Shown: piece after piece, positions 37,001 through 50,595 of the stretch
Layout: every line of letters starts with the position of its first letter
Numbering within the stretch: the stretch's first letter is position 1
Assembly (NCBI RefSeq): GCF_000524195.1
Contig: NW_020170386.1
Location: 1,903,123 to 1,967,122, forward strand
Origin: Echinococcus granulosus
Lineage: Eukaryota > Platyhelminthes > Cestoda > Cyclophyllidea > Taeniidae
Direction: 5' to 3'
DNA length: 64,000 nt
Made by a program: the position numbers and the translations under genes
Notes under the pieces: generated by a model
What the model was told of the DNA's origin: nothing
Seen by the model: the letters and a program-made list of their open reading frames with translations, nothing else
Databases searched by the model: none

Positions 37001-40000
37001 ATGTTTGGGTTCAAAAATTCGATAGGAGTCATCAAATCCCATCACAAAACATCATTAGTCACTTCTAGCCTAGTCAAGTTTTATTCGCGATAGGGTGCAT
37101 GAAATTTGTAAAAGTCTATCGGATTATCTATTTTGAAACAAGTTTCGAGGAACTTCGAGGTCATTGAGAGGTAATGGGAGCAGTTAAACCAATCGTGACA
37201 TTTAGCTTAAGTGGTAATCTATTCTTCTCCAACATCATTTCACTTTACGGTGGTCTAAACTTCACAAATGTCCAGAATATTTTTCAAATAATATCTATTG
37301 AGGTTCTTTAGGATTCGCGGTGAGTTTTCCTTCATTCCCTGACACATTGTTATGAACTGGAAGCAGAGAGTACCAACATGGCGTCTTGGACGACAGTATT
37401 CAGTTACCTCTTAGGTTCTGTAACATGTTGATGTGCTCAGAATGTATAGTAAGTAATTAATGTAATTTGTATTGTCACTTTTTAGGTTCACTCTGGGCAT
37501 GCAGTACAATAATTTACCACTATGAAAAGCACCGAATTTATTGGAGTGAAAGATCGTTGCACATATTAAGTGTCCATTAGTAAACAAAAATAAAAAGGGG
37601 GAAAAACGGTGGGATTTATATCAACGTGTGTATGAGGACAACAGTACGATCTCGGTCGTGCGTACCTCAAGTAAAGCATAATTGATACTTTTTTATCTTT
37701 GTACTAAAGGAAAATTCGCGACAATTTGCGAAGTGCTTTTATGGAAAGTACTTCGGGAAACGTTTAGATTGCGAACTACAATTTGGACGAATACGTAAAA
37801 TGATGTTGTTTAGTGATTTGACTATATTTTTGCAAAAAAAAGCATTAAATCGAAGGTTTCGAAATGGGAATAATTTTGCAACCACTACTCTTGATTATCG
37901 TATTGTGCTAATCAGCATGTATATGCTCTATTTACAGTTGATTCCTCAAAAACTGGTCCTTCGCCTATATCTCCTGGAGCAAACGGCGAGATGCTCTCCT
38001 CACCGTCGTCTGTAACTCCGACCCAATTCTGTTTCCTCATCGACACATTTGAGACTCCACCCGCCCCTGTGAGCACAAAAAATCCACCTCGTTTTCCTCA
38101 AGTGAAATAACTTGTGCAGTACTCGATAGGTAGCCCAACACCCCTCCTCATTTGACTGTCATACTGTCTCGTGCGTACAGTAAATATTTGGAAATATGCA
38201 TTACCTCAGAAGCAAAGTTTATTTGACTAAAAGTAAGGTGATATACAAGGCAACGCCACTTTATCAAATTATACGCAGATGGTACAGATTATGTAGCTTT
38301 CGGATGGATCAAACTGAGATATTTGCATACCTTAGATGTAATGTATTACAGCTGAAGAGTGCACTTATGTCATTGAGCTGACCATGAACAGGAAATTACG
38401 TAATGTTAATGTGAATATTGGCACACGGATCGACTTGTAACAACAGTTATGTATCTTGTCAAAGTCTCCTCGCTTAATTTTAAACGAGCACATGCTAGCC
38501 TGCTCCTATAAAATATTTTCCAGTGCGCGTGTAATGCATCCGAAATAGTTGTCAATGGATCGTTGTAGGGGTGCGTTGATGCCATCATTCTAACATACCA
38601 CACCCAACCACGTGCATTTCATGCCATACTTTGTGGTCACATTTTTGGCTATTCCTGAATCATATTGTCATAAAATTGAGTCGTAGTCAAGTCTTTTTAA
38701 TGCAATTTCATTTGTTGATCTTTGTAGTCAATTATAGGTTTTCTCATTTTTTTTCTAGAATAAGGACCACAAAAACGGGTACCACAGGTCATTGTAGACT
38801 TATATTATACTGAAAATTACAAACAGCTTTGGCTGTTTGAAATTATTCTAGATTTTGATAATGATTTTGAAGTGCATTTTTATGTTTCTTTAAGAAACAA
38901 GAGAGTGCATTCCGACTACTCGCAACGACGCTAAGGGACAGCATGCAAGCCAAGACGCTATCTATGGAAAATCTTGCTACTGACAGCAGGTCCAGCACAC
39001 CCACAGAAAATCTTTCTCACGTTCCCGTAAATGCAATGGATGCGTTTTCCACCACCTATCAAACAATGCAACACCAGATCCTCTCACGCGTCTTCCATGG
39101 ATGTGAGTTTCGTTGCATGTTGGTGCTTCCTCGATGCGTAACATTTCGCACTCACTATCAATATGAACTCCCTTATGATAATGTGAATTCGTAGGCGTTT
39201 TGCGATTATAATGAATCATTGCAGAAAAGTATATGACTACGATGTGATCGTACGGTATGGAATTTGATGGTATGAAACAACTCCCAACAAATTAGGTGTT
39301 TGTGGTGGTAGGGAATCAGAAACAACGGTAACTTGGATCGCTGAAACATCGAGCGATGCCCCTTAACAACTTCATTACGTTTTATGAGTTGATCGAGAGT
39401 TTCTCCATCCTATAACCCATGTTATATTTCTGCTCATATTTTAACAGCTAGATGTTTTTTCATGGTTTTTGATTCGGTTTTAATGTGGAGTAAATATTAT
39501 TTAAACCACAAAATCCTGCTCTAATCCCTCCAAAAAGCATTGAGAGGACAATTTCATTTTTTTGATATCTTTCCAATATCACTTTGCGTTTGTGGTTGTA
39601 CATAGGAACAGAATATGCACGCAGGAACTTTAAAACCTCGATTTGAAAGCGAACCTGTTGGGATAAATTAATACCATGCCTTCTAAAGCATAGATTTGTG
39701 CCATTTTATGTAAAATTAGGGGAAGGTCTATTTTAATATCCCGATCTTGATTATGATTTTCTTTTTCAATGAAAGGGCTGGCCTATACACGTTCGGTTAA
39801 CCTCATTCGAAATCGCCTCAAAAATATGGTCTATCCGCGCTATCTGGTGCCCAAGCCTCCATCCCTCAATGCCAAACCTCTGACAGCAGAAGTGTGGCGG
39901 AATGTACGCCACTCTGGTGGGAAGGTAAGAGAACCGATTTGGCCGCATTATTTGCGACTTATGGTCTCCATTCTAGCGCTAAATTCTGGTTTAAAAAGTA

Positions 40001-43000
40001 GTGTTTTATCGACAAACCCACTGTTTTCGTATGTAGCTATGCTTTTAACGCTATTGTCTGTGTAAAGAAAGTAGCATAAAATGCACAATAACTTGGTCGT
40101 TGTCCGAAATAAGTTTATCAGATAATACGGAATAGGTTTCAAACTCAAGGTATTAGAAGATGGTTGTTTCTCTCCGTCCTTGGTTAACGCTGTTGTCGTG
40201 AGCATATTGCATTTTGCAGCGTAATCTTCTTTGTTATACGTATTTCCTTGTAAACAGAATATGTTTTAAACCATTCCCTTGGACTCGCGTTCGCGCGTAG
40301 TAGGCGGTTATTATTAATGTGAAAAGATTTGTTTGGAACACTTACACCACCGTTTTCCCCGGCAGTGTAGCGATAATCATGAATGCTACTTTAGGAAAGA
40401 CAGAAAATGGTTAAGTTACTTGTCGTGCTATTTAATATATTGATTCTGATTTCTGTGATTGGAGGTTTTAATCGTCTGGAGAATTTCTGTTTATTTTGTG
40501 AAGCATATGGGAGCTCCGTCGAATGGAGTCGTGGCTTTTTTGCGTGCACTTTGATAGCAAAAAATGACTTATGGAATCACAACTTTAACCTATTTTAAAG
40601 ACATTTAACACAAATTGCGGTGCTTCTAAGTTTTCCTACTCATTTTCGCTGTTTTAAATCTTAATTTTACTCTATTCGTTTTTACTTATTGAAACTTCTG
40701 GTCTGCAGAGTTGCACGATTGGGTGGTATTGGCTTCGGGATGCTGAACCTCATCACTATTTTATACGTCAGTGTGAAGTATCCCCCTTACTGTTTGAAAA
40801 ATTCGCAAAAGTTGGGAAAGTAAAACTATTCCACCTAGGGTCGCTAATTGAAAGCATACTTTAAGCAGTCACCTTCAATGACATTTCAGGTTTAGTTGGC
40901 ACAAAGCACACTTTTCTGTGCATTTTGATGTCCGGAACGCTTACTAAGTTGATGTGAATAAATTTCAGATGACTACATTCTGGACGCATTTTGATACGCA
41001 ATTTCGATTAATGCTTGTGTAGTGGTCAAACGCCTTTTAATGGCAAAAGGTGAGTAGGGATGTGGACGTATTTGTAGTCACAGCCATCGGACCAAAATTG
41101 TCGAATCTGCGGAGTAATTGCACCATACGCCAACTGCAAAGGTGGATATTTTCCCCTTCTAAAGTTACTTATCCCTCTATATTTTTGTATCTAGAACTTT
41201 CATTTTAACTACTTTGCTATGCTGAACTTGAGACATAGAAAGCTGGGTTTCCCATATTCAAATTAAATTTCCGGGTTCTGGGAAAAATCCCTTTCTTCCT
41301 CATTTTGAACAACCCTCGGTATCTCAAAGCAAACAACTAGCTTAACTATCAGCCATAGCGTGCATTGGTAATGTCTCAGCATCATACTTTAGTTACCTGA
41401 TGATTTTCTAGGATCCTTGCAGATTTTCTACACAATGCAAAGTTTTTCTGCTGACCTTGATGAGTACCGCCTTAATGGCAAGGTGTTGTGGAACCAACTA
41501 GTACTTTGTAAATTTGCCTTCTGCAAACTTTAACAACACACGCCGCTTGTTTCATTGATGGCAGTTGGATTCCTCTCTGGTGTGCTCATGCCGATTCAAT
41601 TAAGTTGAATCAGTCCAAAATTCTTTAATGACTTCGGATATTATTAGTCAAGTTGGCCATTTGTAACGAATCCCTCCATCTTTACTATTTAGAATAAACT
41701 CGTTCGGAAATTGTATGAGCGTATTTACTTTGGCGGCTGTGATCCAACCCTACGTCAGGAAGTGAGTTCTTTTCTTTGCTTTATGGATGTTAGAAGACAA
41801 ACCGATGTTGTGGTCCCTAACACTTCCAAGCAATAACGTTTGCAATACCATTTCCACATTTCAATTGACTCCATTGTCATATTTGCTTCTTGTACTAGAG
41901 TAGTGCTTGGGAAGTGGGATTATTTTTAAGGTTACTTTTGATAAAATAAAGTTTCTCATGATCTTTTTTTTATCAGCACATTTGCATCTGACTCAACACA
42001 TTTTCAATTACTTAAGCACACGTGGGTGTCGATAAGGCTTGAAGAAAGTGAATCACCAGTAAACAAATTTAGATTTGGTTGGAGTCATGGTGTGACATTT
42101 GAGTAGTCGAAATGGAAATAGGGGAGCGCTTTAGCGACAATGATTATGTGTTACCCTAATCACGTGTAAGCGAAATCTAAATGGGTGTTACTGCGGAGAA
42201 TCCATTATAAATGGGCTGCACTTTAAGATAAATACAATTTAGTAGCGTATAACTTTTTCTTTTGGTTTTCGTTATCACTCATGGTCATGCTCAAAACTCA
42301 CATATTTTTGAATTAGATAACTCATTATACAATGTGAAAGTTCACATCCAGCCATGAACAACTGAAAATGTAAACGTTTACCCATTTTTCTTATCCCAAC
42401 TCGTCTGTAGTCACATATTGTTTACATGCACAAAGTATTTGTAGTCCTTTGTTCTTCTTTCACACAGGAGGTCCTTTCTCATTATCTCATGACAAAGATT
42501 TCATAAAATTAGTATCAAAGTGGTGTTTGCTGCAAATCAAGGCAAGCATAGTGGTTTCTTAAGTCGGTGGATAAGTAATGAGTCGAAAGTACGCAGCTTT
42601 CCTTATTGCAATGCTGCTTGTCTCAATGTGTAGAATGATCACTCAGGTTTCTGGTTTATCCCAATGAGAGACACCTATTAACGTCTAAATTTTATCTTCT
42701 TTCAAGATAGGCGAAACAGTCTTTTAATTTTACATGGAGTTAGAGGACATTTTACACATGTCAGATACAATGGTCTGTCGCACCACTTTTTAACTGCATA
42801 TCTCTTTCATAAAATAAATAATTAAACTTAAGTAGTGCTGCATCATTAATATACTCAAGCGAGATTCAGTTCATTTGGTCATTGTACTAGATCCGGCTGA
42901 GGTGGCTTTTGTACCGTGTCAACTACGGTTACGATTGTCCACCTGCGTATTTGTCCATGTCTGACCCCAAATTGAGTGTGGTGGGTATCACTGTAGGTAA

Positions 43001-46000
43001 ACAGCTTTGTCCTTATTGTCCCTGTTACTGTTCCACTGGAAAGGCAAAGATGAATAAGTCTGTGCAATTATGGACATTTTATTTCGAGTGTCCAGCTCTT
43101 GTGCTAAGAGATGATCCTTGCCTCTCAGGTATGGCCGTTCCTCCTGAACCACTACCCGTGGTCCGCGACCTCGGTGGAAATTGAGGAGATAGACCGACGC
43201 ACCCGCATGGCCTACGAGCGTTCAGTGTCTGAGTGGCTCGCCGCCGAGGTTATAATCCTGCAGCAGGAGCAGCAGCAGCGTCAACGCGGCTCTGCGGCGG
43301 AGACGCTAGCTGGTCAAAACGCTGCTGCCATCAGATCGCGCAGCACCTCCATCTGTCGAGAATCACTCGTTTCAGACAAACAGACCGTTGATGTTAGCGA
43401 TATTTTTTTTAAAAAACCATTTGATTTACAATCCAATTCCAGTTAGCACTTTCCTTTTTATATGAGAACTTTAAGTCCAGTCCTGTCCCAGCTCTCCCTA
43501 ATTGACCGATTTCCTTGCGGTGCCGATTTTTAATACTAAGTCCTTCACAATTTCTGTCTTATTAGCCATGTTAATGCAAATATATTAAAAACAACTTGAG
43601 ATTGCTGTTTTCATCCTCTTGTACACTAAATCATTAAAAACAGCACGTGCATAAATGGTTTCATGTGTTAGCGTTCCGTTGTTTTTACTCCATATCTATC
43701 CTTTCCTCCCTCTCCTATCATGATATCTGAATTTTGGTTTGTATTGGATTATTATCTCCATAGTTCTCAAGTGCTACATAATTGACGGGGACTTCATCCC
43801 GAAGGAATGTCTACAATAAGGCAACACGGTTGAGCATCAGCTCCTGCCATAAGCTGGGGGTTTTGGTGGCAAAATAAGCTATTACGAAGAAATTTCCACT
43901 AGTGGTATAAGTTTAAAATGTAAGGAGTGAATTGGACGTAAATAAGCTACTTAGAAACGTCAATTCTGTAACTGATTTACCAGCTATTAAAAACGGCTTT
44001 TACTAAAGCATCAATTTGAGGCTATACGTAAAATTCCACCTCTAAATTCTTGTGCCACTTCAAACGCGACTTTTATTTGAGAAAAAAGTGCTTTTGAGCT
44101 GAATCAAGTGCCGTTGTTTAAAGCTAGAAATGCCACATCAATCTTGATTTTTTGCCTGTCAGCTGGCGTTGATACAATACTTCTACTGCTGAGTTATTCC
44201 ACTTATGGAACTGGAAACATAAGACCACCTAATCTGAAATGAAGATATTTTATGGCCTAGATATTATCGGACGCTTGGAACAAGGTTAAACGCCGCATTT
44301 CAACAGTGGTGAGTCAGGTCCTCCCTTTTTCGACCGGTCCCATAGGGGGCTAAGTAGATACATCCCACTACCCGGAATGAACCTTCGGACCAGATATCAT
44401 GCTCATTTTACTCAATTTGGATTCAAGGCGATGGATTCGCGACAGATACCATTTGGAGAAGTAGCTTAGATGCACTTATTTAACAAGGACAATTAATAAC
44501 TCATTGTAATTTTGATTTTTAATTCGATTAGCCCATCATTCAAATTGTGTAAAGACACTTCATTAATGACCCGGCTTATATAAATTCTGGTTGTCAATGC
44601 TGTGTGCATATTTAGGCTTCATGCCTTTTTTTCTAATGGTAGCCGCATTTTATTGAGTACACTGTTCGCCAAGCGGAGGACTACAAGCTAATAGGCTGCT
44701 TTGCCATTTCCTTCCAGACTGTACCCGCATCTAGGCAACCAGGTGAAGTGAACGGAAACCTTGGTGGTTCACACATTCCCGCAAACTCAACACGCATCAG
44801 TGGGTTGATGTCAATGCTTTATCAAAGCGTTTATTGCTTAGCCTAACTGGTACACCCATTTCCTAATGATAATTATCAATTGAACAAAAAATAACGGATT
44901 ATTTGCATCCCCTTCCCATTTTTTTATCAGTTTCTATTCATGATCCTGTGTTTTCAATAAAGTACTCGGTATCAGAGTAGTCGATTAAATAGATTCACAT
45001 TTATGCTTTGGCAAAAGGTTTGTTATGTAGTTATTGCCGATCATCTTAACTGCCAAAATGCTCTATTCAGACATTCAAACACGAAACGTTATTTCGAATT
45101 CTCGTCCATTAATTATGATGGCTCCGAACGTACACCACTTTTTTGCGACAGGACAAATGGAGTCACCACTTCCTATCACTCATACTGAAACTAAATCAGA
45201 TTAGAAGCTTTACAGAGGTTCAGGAGCTTATCGGTTTATTAACTGAGTAAACAAGTTCACTTTTCCACTTTATTCAGCCAGTAGACTGCCTCCTTTGCCT
45301 CCCAAGTGGACTCATGAGTCCAGAGCTCTTAAAGCAAATAGTGGAGTTGGTGGCACTGGCTGCAGCAGTCGTGGCAATTCTGTCGACCTGACAGACGATG
45401 CGACTGAGGAATGCACGATGACAACAACAGACGACGACGATGGTGTGGAGAGCACGGCAGCGGCGAATCGTGTGCGTCGCCTCGCAATTGCGCGGGCTCA
45501 GTCCTGTCCTAACTCTCCCCAATCGCTCGACTGTCTTACGGTGACAAATCGCAATACAAATTTCTCCGCCATTACACAGGAGAATAACTCCGACATCGAT
45601 GAAGTCTTTAGCCCGCTCACTTTACCTTTTAAGTGTGCCGACGACCAGGTCCATCGAACCCCGACCCAGCCATCAAGCGAGAGGAAACAAATTCGGCATT
45701 CGCGTTCTGAGACATCGGGAGCTAGCTACTCGGTATGTGAATTACCTCGACATATCTTTTTTGCGGTGTTTCGCGCGCAGATATATACTGAAAAGCACTT
45801 TTTGAATATCCGCCTTCATAGTATTGTGAGTTGGTCAAGTCCAAAACACCCATCGCCGAAATAGAGTGCTTAAGAAATAGTTTGTTGCAAAACTGTGTGC
45901 ATGTGAGTACATTGTTTTCATTCATAACGAAGTTCTAGCGTCACAATGTAAAATCACGCGGCAAAAGCACCGTTTTTTCATTTTTGAAACCGACTTTTCT

Positions 46001-48919
46001 GGAATCCAACACTTTTAATGTTTAATTTTGCACTACATTTCGCTTCCGAAAATGTAATTGATAGATCATTTAATAAACAGTTCCTAATAAAGTCAAGGTA
46101 CACATATTCCAATTATACCCATCTTAGGAGCTCACAGTACCTTACTTCAAACGAAGTGCTTGAGAAATGACAAGCTTGAGCACAATTTGGACATATTTTG
46201 CAGTTTTATTTGAGGATCGAAGCTTGTGGCAGTATATTTGAGTGTCTGTTCATTGAGTGCGTAAAGGTGTAGTTTTCAAAACAAATAAATAATTCGCTTT
46301 AAAAGTAGGAGGATTTGCCTCGGTTAAAATGCTAATCATAGTTATAGAATCTCTTTACTTTTCCTTTCACAGAGTGAAGTTCTCGAGGCTCTCTCAGTAA
46401 ATATTCAGAGAATCGACAAGGATGTTGCCAGATGTGATCGTCACTACCATTACTTCTCCAAAGGTAAGTCGCAACTAGAGACAGCTGAGATAATTGTACG
46501 TCAAGCTGCATGTTCCTCCTCTCACATTTTCTCTAAATCTACCTTGCAATCACGGTACGTTTCTTGATAGTAAGCTAATGATTAGGAAAGGTATCTCGAA
46601 TTCAACACATTACTAACAGTATCTCCTCCACCTGATTCATTGTGGCGAGTTTTGCAACACTTTGCAAAGTTAGGAAAGGAAACGATTTACCTTTAAACAG
46701 GTTTTGGTTGAATAAACCAGAAAGGAATTATTTAAAACAATGAAGAAGGTCAAGACAACACTAAAATCTGAAATGTCTGAGGTTGTGGGCATATTAATGA
46801 GAGTACTTTTCCAGCAGGCCTGTCCAATGGTGATGGCACCCAGAAAGCGGTGTCAGAACAGTTGATGGGGGGTCTGTGCGTGGCGAGCCTCGACCTCTCA
46901 GCCAACCTCTACCGTCTGCGCACCATCATGTGCACCTGGGTTTGGCAGCACATGGAGACGGGGTACGTGCAGGGTATGTGCGACCTCCTGGCGCCCCTGC
47001 TTGTGGTACTGGAAGACGAGGCGCTGACCTACGCTTGTTTCTCTCAGCTCATGCTGAGAATGCTTTCCAAATTTCCTCTCGCCTCTGGCACCACATTTAC
47101 GAGCGCGGGGGCTGCGGCAGCTGCGGGGGTGGTTTTGCCTCACCTTCTCGAGCCCGTTATCTTTGAGTACGCGCCCTATCGCTGCTACGAGTTCACGCGG
47201 CCCAAAACTAAACAGCAGCTCCTGGAAGAGAATAACCGCCACGCTACAGATGGTCACAAGGCTCGGCCGAATGTGTCTATTCTTGCTCCCGCCGGAAGCA
47301 CGCTCATTAACCAACAGTTTGGAAGTCTTCGCAGTCTTATTGAAGTAGGTCATTATTGCCGTATTCACACCCATTCATGTTCATTTAAAATAATACAATA
47401 CTGACTTATGATGCAGTTGTTAAAGCTGGGTCATAGCACAGGTTGCTTCTCGCTGCACCGAACTAGAATGGGCCAGTCTGAAGATGCGGAAGTTCTTTAT
47501 CAAACCTGATTCGGAACAATGCAACGACTATTTCGATATTGCCATTAGCATATCTGCTCTCTATTTATAAATCAATTAGATTTGCTTCCATGTGTTTTTT
47601 TTCGCATTTCTCAGTTATTGTGCAACTTTATTTGTCTATAGTTTCTCTCAACCAATGGTATGTAGCTGTTGGATAAATATGGTTTCGTCTCCTATTGACT
47701 GTAGTTTCGGTCAACCGATTGGGGTGCTTTGCTAATGCTTTTTTAAGGTCTTGGACCCTGTCCTCGCTGAACACATGCACCTAAGTGAGGACAATTCCCA
47801 CCTTTATTTCTACCGATGGCTCCTTTTAGACTTCAAGCGAGGTGAGCTAACTTTTTAATAATCAAAATGGGCAAGGATGCAGGGTCGGTGCTACTCTACG
47901 TACCTTCTAAACTTGTAGAGTTTAAGTACTCTGACGTGTTCCTTGCCTGGGAAACGATTTGGACCTCCTATCGCCTAGTCTGCCCAGATTTCGAAATTTT
48001 CATTGCATTTGCCCTGATTCAGTATTACCGCGACATAATTATCTTCTATTGCTTCGACTACACAGACATTATACGGTTTTACAATGGTGAGTTTTTCAAG
48101 ATTTTCCAGGTGTCAATTCGTATCCAGAGTTATGCAAGTAGATTAAGGTTGAATTGACCATACAAAATGAATTTTACCACTGATTATCTTATATTACGAA
48201 TGAACACTAAATACGTAGGAAGCCTACCAAACCAGAGCATTTGTACCTAAGAATTTTCACGAAACTCAATATTCTTAGAGATTTGTACGAATACATTGCA
48301 CATCCTAAAGGATAGCTCAATGAAATTGCTAAGTGTGCCTCATTATCAAATGTGAAAACATATTTGATACTTCAAGTACTTTACCATATGTTAAGTACGA
48401 GATCTTTTCCCCCTCGTTCGTGCCTCCCTCTAATTGTGAGCTTTCATTGCCATGAGTGAAAGGTGGTGATGTGTCGATAAGTGTATAAAAGTCGACTTTT
48501 AATGAGGATCACTGGATACATTCTCTGAATTTCTAGGCTGTTTTGCAAATCTCTAGAACATCCAAGGTCAAATCAGCGGCACTAATGATTGGTCAATTCT
48601 TACCATTTTGTTGGTTTATAAATGCTCTATATGGCGGTAATTGTGCTGGATCTTCGAGCAGACTTAAATACCAAGTTTTTGCTTTTTGATTAAAGCACTC
48701 AAAAACCATTGATCGGAAGTACTTCTTGTGTAGCAAGCATATGTCAATAATGTACCAATTCTAACACATTTTAAAAACCTTTTAGAGAGAGCTGAACAAC
48801 ATGATCTGTTGAAGTTGTTGAATTTTGCACGGGATTTGATATATCGATTGCAGTCTCTAATCCCATCCGTCTCCCCGGGGCCAGCTCCCCGCCCAAAGGC
48901 TCTCCCAGGCAAATATTAA
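25064..48919 (+). CDS. SGSM: SGSM1/2-type small G protein signalling modulator (RUN-TBC Rab GAP), 24 recognised exons
   Basis: SGSM proteins bind Rap and Rab GTPases and stimulate Rab GTP hydrolysis. Exons join with consistent phases: 25064-25213 (tentative), 25387-25432, 25953-26026, 26618-26693, 27019-27241, 27955-28065, 28838-28905, 29579-29979, 33113-33349, 33932-34131, 34312-34379, 36390-36566, 37938-38068, 38895-39102, 39776-39924, 40709-40819, 41693-41761, 43129-43441, 45278-45732, 46373-46463, 46815-47344, 47748-47841, 47919-48086, 48787-48919; roughly 1430 aa (human SGSM1 ~1150). The RUN region has FIHEQSSNI, AAVDDCLRFGL and LPKHLWIRIALFQK. The Rab-binding middle has LWTDPSAGEL, AKDYVESLHQNERAP and LLYGKNNILVQP. 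Later come GYLSIHKT, VYIHCHRH and QILSRVFHGWLAYTRS. The TBC domain shows both catalytic fingers, IDKDVAR (IxxDxxR) and GYVQGMCDLLAPLL (YxQG), so GAP activity is likely. Introns up to 3.1 kb hold no nested gene. The true start is not found. Confidence 0.93.
29980..33112 (+). other. 3.1-kb intron of SGSM, largest in the gene
   Basis: It is bounded by AAA|GTCAGT and CTTTCAG|AGA, phase 0. No ORF longer than the background, no recognisable transposon and no RNA gene was seen. The donor is a weaker GTCAGT form. Confidence 0.5.
35721..35734 (+). repeat. poly-C tract
   Basis: About 14 consecutive C residues lie within an SGSM intron (34380-36389). It is a simple mononucleotide repeat and its length is prone to sequencing error. 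Confidence 0.8.
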
Positions 48920-50594
48920 CCTCTAATTTCAGAGTCTATCAGCACATTTTAATTTCACATCCTTTCAAAAGCCATTTGTAATCTACAGCAACGACACGAG
49001 TAACTTTCCTGACCATAATTGCTGCTTTTGTCAAATTGTGGTAGTCTCTTCTGTAAATCGCCCAACGGGTCGTCCTCACTATTGTTTCCAAATTTGTTTC
49101 TGTGATTGTCTAAAAGTCTTTCGACCATGTCTTAGCCTTTTTGTTCGCTTTACTCAACTTCTGCTACACTTTTATTGCTGTAATAACCAGTTTGTTATGA
49201 TAGATTGCCTGGTGACCTTTAGGCGATATTCCCGAAAGGAGGTGCAAGAATCCTGATTTACGCCAAAAGTTTAAGGAAAAGCTAGACACAAATCCAGGGG
49301 AACGTTCGATTTTGTTTTATATCTCATTAGCGCTGTGGATATGCCCAAGTAAACCAATAAATACCAGAGAAAGAATGGGGGAGGGAGGCAAAAAATTACG
49401 TTAAACAGCAAACCGCTACCTTCATAGAGTGTCATGATAGTTCCTTCAGAACGTATGCATGACAGAAATGTGACAAATGGTAAGATTGTACATGATATTC
49501 GTTCAGCTACAAACATGAGGAATAAATTCGATCACAAGAGATCAATAACATAATGTCTACCGACAGTATACCCACATTGCTTGCCCTTCGGATAAGTAAC
49601 TGTAGCTACCTAATGTTTTGTATGACTGTGTGTTAAAACACTCTGAAACTTTGGTCACAAAGGGTTGTATCCCTCAACTCTTCAGCATGGCTTCTGGACC
49701 ATACTCACGGCATCTCACCTAGTTTTTCATTATATTTTCAGCAATAGCTGTACTAGGAACTCAAAAAGCTGCACAAGCATACTTTCAATTTTTTCATAAG
49801 TTTCTGGTGAGAATTACCTTTTCACCTAAACCTGCACACTGCAGACTGTAGAGCCAAATGGTAATAGTGCTAGCTTAAAAATTGTTACCTTTTTTTGGTT
49901 AATTAAAACAGAAACATTTAATTTTTTTGTCAGTAATCGTCGTAAAAACGTGCTTGTTTTACTACACAGCAAATGCCCATTCAGCATTGTTTGCGCAAAC
50001 TGAATGGTTTGCGGGCAGTTTTTTCCAGTTGGTTCGTGTGGGTTTACTACATTGACAAGCCAAAACACGGCACAAATTAGTCAAGCTGCGTTATACTTAT
50101 AGGAAGTAAGTCTAGGTTATAGTAGCTGGATCGTTCTTGGTCGCATTACCCGTTAGGGATGGAGTTTGTTCCTCATCATAGACGTGTTTTTGCACAACTG
50201 GCTCATATCTTCGATCAAATCATGCAATATTTGCAGACTTGCGATCTGTTAAAGTGGTTGCTTTTATGAACTACCAGCGTCAGCGAATATAGTATCGGGT
50301 GTAAATTCTACTAATAGTGTCCTAATACGGAGTTTTACTTCCAATAATATCGCGGAATGAATCGCATTTAGCATGTTTTTTTTGCGTAATTCTCGACAAA
50401 ACTTTCGTGCTTCATTACTTGCATTGCTTTTGTTTTCTCTAACAAGTTATAGTTTTCTTTGCTGAAGCTCTAATTTGACAATTTAAGTGGGGCTAATTGA
50501 ATAGTGCTATTTTTGGGTTTTTTTCCATACCAGCTTTCTGCTAAGTATTAAAGGATTGGTATTCTACCTCTGAGTGTGGTGGACCTTTGTACAG
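48920..50594. other. spacer between SGSM and the serine-rich protein gene
   Basis: No confident gene was found. An exon-like segment at 49741-49808 (CAG acceptor, GTGAG donor, open in one frame) and a Cys-rich open stretch near 49010-49120 could be upstream exons of the gene at 50595. Neither is supported by similarity. AATAAA near 49507 could serve as a poly(A) signal for SGSM. Confidence 0.3.
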
Positions 50595-50595
50595 A

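Noticed and set aside
42879..43128. Cys-rich ORF upstream of the SGSM exon at 43129, considered as an extra exon
   Set aside because: The SGSM homology joins directly from 41761 (DPTLRQE) to 43129 (VWPFLLNHY) with matching phase, leaving no room for it.
44280..44400. GC-richer stretch with a GACCGGTC palindrome, considered as a tRNA or spliced-leader RNA gene
   Set aside because: No cloverleaf with A and B boxes and no known leader sequence; the palindrome is only 8 bp.
45274..45522. Minus-strand ORF of 82 codons opposite the SGSM exon
   Set aside because: It is the antisense shadow of the confidently assigned plus-strand SGSM exon 45278-45732.
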